Assembly (NCBI GenBank): GCA_016859345.1 | Contig: CM029126.1 | Coordinates: 17,619,527 to 17,683,526 of the forward strand | Length of the DNA: 64,000 nucleotides | Direction of reading: 5' to 3' | Source of the DNA: Istiophorus platypterus | Taxonomy: Eukaryota; Chordata; Actinopteri; Istiophoriformes; Istiophoridae | Shown here: in pieces, positions 58,286 through 64,000 of the stretch | Layout: every line of letters starts with the position of its first letter | Numbering within the stretch: position 1 is the stretch's first letter | The notes under the pieces: model-generated | What the model saw: the letters and a program-made list of their open reading frames with translations, nothing else | Database searches by the model: none | What the model was told of the DNA's origin: nothing | Translations under genes and position numbers: made by a program

Positions 58286-60060
58286 GGTTTTAAACCTTTA
58301 AGAAAAATTCAATGTGCAAATGTTTTATGAGGACAGAAATTTGTTCAGCACATTTGTTAGACCTCATGGTAATGCACAATGCGCTTTGGTTAGTAACACC
58401 GGATGTAAAAAAAAAACTATTTTGTTTGTTTTCAAGAAAGCTCTACAGGCATCTTTAAAGGTAGCCCTAAACATCACAATATATGGAATGCAGGACCAAA
58501 AGCTTGACTCCAGTGTGCTTGGGACACCTGACCATTCACCTTTTTGTTTCTTTTTTCCAAACTTGTACTCATCAAAACTCTTATAGATATTTGTACAATA
58601 TCTGTATCTTTTCTGCAATTGTGGCTTTTGCTGTCTATGCTACTGTTACAACAAAGCTCTTCATTAATAGGGATGGGAACTGATTATGTTTTATTAATAC
58701 CAGTGCCATGATTCTGCTCATCAGTCTGATTCTTCCCTTTACCAATTCTGGATTGGTGTGGAAAAAAGTAGGCCTACACTGTTTTTCAATGTCAAACCAC
58801 CTGTTTTATTATAGAAAGTAGAAAGAATAGACGCATGATGGGAAAAAGGCACACATGCAGTTTGCAAATACATCAAAGCATCAACAATATGCCACAGCAA
58901 AAGGATTTTATAGGATGATTAGACAGCTTTCATCAATTAAGATTCCATAATCAATACTCAACCATCTAAGCAGATATTACCCAGGTGTACAGATGCTCCA
59001 TTGTCTAACAACTGTTTTTCTTTTAGGTTTTCTTAGTAAAAGAAATAATCTGCAAAGTCTACTGCATGGTGCTAATGATATTATAACACAGGATATTTAC
59101 CTTCGGTAATGGATGTGGTGCTCAGCTAGGAAGCCGCGGCTCTCGTGTATAAAGTGTCAAATACATGGCATTCCTGGAATTTAAGCACATGTTGCACAGA
59201 GGAGGCCTATTATTCTAATGGGTTGGGTAGTTGAGAACAAAAATCTTGAGCCACAGTGATGGTTGATGATGCAGCTAAATTTACAATGACTCAGCTGTTA
59301 AATAGTAATGATAACAAAACATTGCCTAAAATAGTCTGCAGTTTCTCGTTTGGTAAAAGGAGCCATGTTTTAATATATGAGGAGGAGGGGGCACATGCAT
59401 TTCTATGACTGAATCATGTGAAATGAATTTTTGTAAAATGATAGGTCTGAGTATTGATTATGCAATCTTAATTGATGAAAGCTGTCAGATCATCCTATGA
59501 AATCTTGTTTAGTAACTGCTGTGATATATTGATGATGCTTTCATGTGTCTGCATACTGCATGTGTTTATAAATCTGGCTATTGTGTTCTACGGTGATTCT
59601 GTCCATCAAATGGTCACACATTGTGTCACACATTGTAATACGTGTTTCCTGCAATACTTTGACAATCTGGATAAATCATGAATATAATAAAGCACAACAT
59701 GTAGTTATTTCATGTCTTTTTTATTTTCTCTCGCTCTGTTGACTCTTAATTTGATAATTAATCTATTTTGTCATTCAGGGACTTAAACAATTCTCTTATC
59801 TCTTGGCAGATGCAGGTATTTAAGATCCTTAACTATATGTGACTTACACATTACCTACACTTTATGCATAACATTACAAATTCAATAAATTTTCCCAAAA
59901 TATTTCCGAGATTAATACATGCTAGCATTGAGGTTTGCAAAACTTTGCAAACTTTAGTATTGACCCTGTCTGAGTAATGACATTAAATGAAAATCAAATA
60001 ATGTAGCTAGATATTTCCATTTCCTCACCGTCATGCACTTACAGGTTGCAACTGTTTATG

Positions 60061-60385
60061 ATGGTTTCGGGTCAGCTGCTTGTCTGTCACATGATCAGGA
60101 AGGAAGAAAAACATTAACATTGAACATGGGCTGGAGCAGATGAAAGCTTCTGGCCTGACTGTCAGTGCTCTGAGGTGATGAGAGATGTCATTACTTATTC
60201 ATGAGTCCTAAATGCAGAGCAGAGGAGATGGGCATGGTTGACCCTGAATCATAGGGGGTGGGTTGAGGGTGTATGTGTGTGTGGTGGGGGATATTAGATG
60301 AAAGCTCTGTGATTAAATCAAATTCAGTGCGCCAGCTGCGATGTTGACTTTATCTACAGGGCCATCTAAGATAAACGAAGACCAA
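60061..60385. promoter_or_regulatory. candidate conserved non-coding block
   Basis: Repeat-free, motif-dense sequence: GTCAGCTGCT E-box, TCATTACTTATTCATGAGTC, then GCGCCAGCTGCGATG and two GATA words (TTTATCTA, AAGATAA). It is called from texture only; cross-species alignment would decide. Confidence 0.2.
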
Positions 60386-63300
60386 AAGCAATCTTTATTT
60401 CTAAAACATTACCCTTCGTCATGCCCAAGCATGCCAAGTTTTTTTTACAGAGAAGGTAGAGAGTAGGCAAGGGGAGCTTGGAGCATGTGTTGTTGTCGGG
60501 GTTCTTTAAGGATACATTCAACTTTGATTATTATTCTTGATACACTACTAGTGCTCTGTATGTACGTTTATGGAAAAATTCCTAAACCTTTACCCTGTTG
60601 GTGATTTTGAACGTTTTAGCTTATTAGCAACAAATCAGACGTATATTTACAGTATTGATGACAATATTAAAAAAAACACCACAAGATTTTAGATTTGTGC
60701 CGCAGTGCTTGCAACTGATAGTGTAATTTAACCAGTCAGGTTCCCGATATGTTATTGTTGGTATTAATGAATGAAGAATGTGTAATCCAATGAGAAAGGA
60801 CCTTAACTGAAGTTTACCTGTCACCAGGTTATTGTGCACATGCTGGAAAATAATGTACCAAAAAGGTTACTGTTCTTCGACCCTTTTTATTTTAGTCATA
60901 GCAATGGTCTCAATCAGTCAAGCAATCACAAGCAAAAGTAGTAAAGTTTTTGGACTTGTACTACTTGAGAACATGTTAATTGGACTAAAGCTTTGGTGCG
61001 TTTTGTTCCTTGGAATCTTGTGGTGAAAATGGTGGAGCGTTTTTAGCTTGGAGATGTATCTTTCCCAACATATAACCGAAAAGGTAAGGAGTGTGTTAAT
61101 CTGTTACAAAATGAAAAACCTCTTTTGCAGTGACATGGGGGCCCTTTGCACCGATAGAATCAGAAGACTTTCAAACAACATGTAATTTGTAAAGGTTGTG
61201 TGAGAACTGGGTCTGGTAAAGACTGAAACAAAGCTAAAATAAAGCTACCGGGCCAAAGCGTCCAAAGGGTGGGATGGTGTATTGCACAAGGTTAAATTAA
61301 TTCTGTGTCTTCAAAAAAAAAATTTGATAAAATAAAAAATTAAAAAAGAATTAAAAAATTCAGTTCAAATTTAGCCAGTCCTATGAATTCAGTCCTTGTG
61401 TGCAAGGCTAAATTTGCAGAAGAGAGAAGGTTTATTTTTGCTTGATTGATCTAACATATATGCAGCGATTAATATTAATTCCCTTGCTTATTTGTAATGC
61501 ATTTCTTAGCAGAGACAGTTAAAAGTATAATGAAAGTATAATAAAAACTGTAAAAAAAAGTACAATAATGACTGCTTTGCCTTGCCCAAGTAATTTCCAG
61601 CATTAGAAAACAACAACAACAAATCAACGACTACAACAAACAAACAAACAAACAAACAAAAAAAACATAAAAGATAATGTAGGGAATACACTTTCTGATG
61701 TAGAGGTAGGTTAAAACATACAGAAGGGCTGGTATGAGTCTCTAAATTTTGATTGATATGATTCTCAAATCTTAAAGGTAAGTTATTTATAATCTGTTCC
61801 AATTGAAAATTACTTTTACTCATGATGGTGTACATATAAAAAAAGTTAAAATGCAGGTTTCATAAAACATAAAGATATAATATTTAGATGGATATATTAT
61901 ACAGTACCATTATATGCTATGTCAAAACTTTCATTCTTGAGAATTTATAAACAGAGCTTATTTTGCTGTCTAGTGAAGGGACACTTCCCTGCTCACAAAT
62001 ACTATATATAAAGTGTTCAGTGACTTGAAATGGATGGAATACAGTTTTTCATTCTCTTTGAACAGTGAATACGAGGACACCTGTTCATGTTTTTTCTCCA
62101 GACACTTTGTTTGAACTCTACCCTCCTCCTCCTCCCTCCTCTGTTGACTTAAGTTCCTCTGGAATGCTTTGGATGGTATATTCTAAGTGAACATCTTTTA
62201 TAATCCATATCCAGTTGTCCAGTGATTCGGTTTCCTGCTGAATACAGCTCTTGTGTGATCAGAGACCTGAACATAGCTTAGGGCGCTACTCTTTCAAAGC
62301 ACCTGGAAACGATCTGTCATCAGTGGGGGGAGCTGAAGACAATGGATGAGTATTAGAGGTTGTATCTGAAAGTTTAGGAACACCAAACACCATTAACACA
62401 TGCACGCATGCATTTTGTGTATTTCAATGTAACATCTGATTAAGAGCAGGGTTTTGGAACTCAAACCAGACAGCTGAACTGCTACAATCTTACTTTGTCA
62501 GCACAAACTAAAAGACAACTGGCCGAGGTGATCTAAGCATAAAATCCATAAAAAAAACACTTCTACTTTTACTACTCTGGTCCCAACAGGTTGTCACAAG
62601 TCCACTGAGCATTTTGCTGTATTTTTGTACAGCTGGCCATGGATTAAAAATATAAACTTGTAGTTCCAGACTTTAAGTTAGATAAATGGGAGCAGGTAAA
62701 AAGCAGTGTTAGTCCACGTTCCCCACCTGATTTACAGACTCTGCACCCTGTTTTCTATCTACCAGACTCCTGAGCAAACGGGCCAAGGAGGTTACACTAC
62801 AGGGAATGAACTCAATATCATGTAACTATTTCTTTTTGAGAGAGGTAGGTTTAAAATATGCAAGGTGGGACAACCCCATGATACTATTGCATTTTTTACT
62901 ATTCATTTTCCCTGCTTGTCATTGATGTATGTGTGTAAAGGGATAAGCAATGCATATGTAACCTATAGCATATATACTCCTTTTTAAATATACATTGGCT
63001 AAGAAGTAAAAAGCTGTCCCAGTGATTTTTCCACAGTCCTTATCTGCATTTGCAGGTTGCCCAGATCCATCAATGTTTATGAAGCCAAGGCCAGTGTAAT
63101 TCTGGTAAATTTATCCGGGTGGAACACACACACATATGTGTAGACATGCACATGGGAACATACAGACACAAGCTCACACACTTCATGGGATTTTTCCATT
63201 TTGCCATGAATATCACCAGCATGACCAGTATATTTTTTTGCCCCCTTTCCTTAATATCTGACCCAGACAAAAATCTTGAATTATTTTCAGAGAAAAAAAT

Positions 63301-64000
63301 TCCCAAATATTTTATAGTAGATAAGGTGTAGATATGGCTGAGGGAGACTTCTGGTTGGGCATCACTGGAAGATAACTAGGTTTTATTAATGACCTGACAG
63401 TGGAACAGGCTAAAGTAATTAGGCTCTTCCCTCTCTTCTTCTCTTCTGCCCTCCTTCTCTCTTTCTGCCTCAATAGATGGGTGAGCAAATTTTGGCGATG
63501 GTTTGATAACCAAAGGGACACTGGCATGCTGCGGACAATGCATTAAAAAGGACGGCCAGAATGAATGAGTGCAGAAAAAAAGAGGGATGCCACTGATGTT
63601 ATCAAAGTTCATTTGATTTGCCACAGAGAAAGCAAGGCGCCTATCGGTTACATTCACCTGTGAATGTTAATTGTCCAGCACATGCATATGGGCGAGTCAT
63701 TAATAACATTTGACTAATGGTTTAATTCTCTCTTATTTTCTCTCTCAGTGCCATTCTCTCTGTCCCTCTTTTCTCATTTCTCCACTCTAAAACAGATGAA
63801 ACACATCACTGATGTTTTCATATTATATGTATCTGCTTCAACAACCCAGTGGAAACATCTAATGATTTAGTATCAGATCACATATACACAGCTAAATCAT
63901 GTCTTTATAAATTGTCTTTTTTCCGGCGTGTTTAATTTTACAACTAAAAAGGGAAAACTGACATATATTCTATCACTCTCTTCATCACATAAAAAATAAC

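Larger units (their letters stand above)
53671..64000. other. gene-poor interval, distal part
   Basis: No coding exon, RNA gene or intact transposon recognised. Mostly AT-rich, with a few less biased, motif-dense blocks (about 56.75-57.05, 60.06-60.38 and 63.6-63.72 kb) and one dispersed repeat near 58.1 kb. In human the sequence beyond LPCAT1 eventually reaches NDUFS6, MRPL36 and the IRX4 desert; nothing here identifies those genes. Confidence 0.5.

Noticed and set aside
1..64000. CRISPR arrays, operons, bacterial promoters, prophage or plasmid features
   Set aside because: The window is vertebrate nuclear DNA with spliced genes; the regular repeats are microsatellites, not spaced repeats.

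Overview
The window is nuclear DNA from a ray-finned fish, most probably a spiny-rayed (percomorph-type) teleost. It is AT-rich, its genes are split into many short exons with GT-AG introns, it is full of CA/GT, CT and tetranucleotide microsatellites, and it holds dispersed repeats I recognise from teleost genomes (a tail ending in AAGTGCTTTACA, a foldback element with CTGAGAGT-type ends, and a worn Tc1/mariner-like element). I see no bacterial, phage or plasmid feature, no CRISPR array and no tRNA or rRNA gene.

Two protein-coding genes are supported, both on the minus strand and in the same order as on human 5p15.33. The first is slc6a3, the plasma-membrane dopamine transporter. I rebuilt it as 15 coding exons between 16933 and 5174; every splice phase closes, giving 618 residues with no internal stop. 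A separate non-coding 5' exon probably lies near 17.9 kb, and the 3' UTR probably runs down to about 2.7 kb. The second is lpcat1, lysophosphatidylcholine acyltransferase 1. I rebuilt it as 14 coding exons between 45905 and 26559, giving 545 residues. Its CpG-rich promoter lies at about 45.9-46.46 kb and contains a perfect NRF1-type palindrome.

Layout: 1-2.7 kb is flank with no recognised gene. 2.7-18 kb is slc6a3. 18-22 kb is the intergenic interval, with a possible regulatory block near 19.7-20.06 kb and an old dispersed repeat. 22-26.5 kb is the lpcat1 3' UTR or its flank. 26.5-46.5 kb is lpcat1, with a Tc1-like relic and a perfect 22-bp hairpin in its ninth intron. 46.5-64 kb is a gene-poor interval with microsatellites, two dispersed repeats, one possible plus-strand non-coding exon and several blocks that look like conserved non-coding DNA.

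The two genes are not functionally linked. One clears dopamine at nerve terminals and the other remodels membrane phosphatidylcholine and platelet-activating-factor lipids; they are neighbours through ancestral synteny. I found no new multi-gene system. The points most worth a second look are the apparent loss of the extracellular zinc-site histidine in the transporter, an apparently extra intron in its N-terminal coding region, a GA repeat starting seven bases after its stop codon, the intronic hairpins, and the candidate regulatory blocks.
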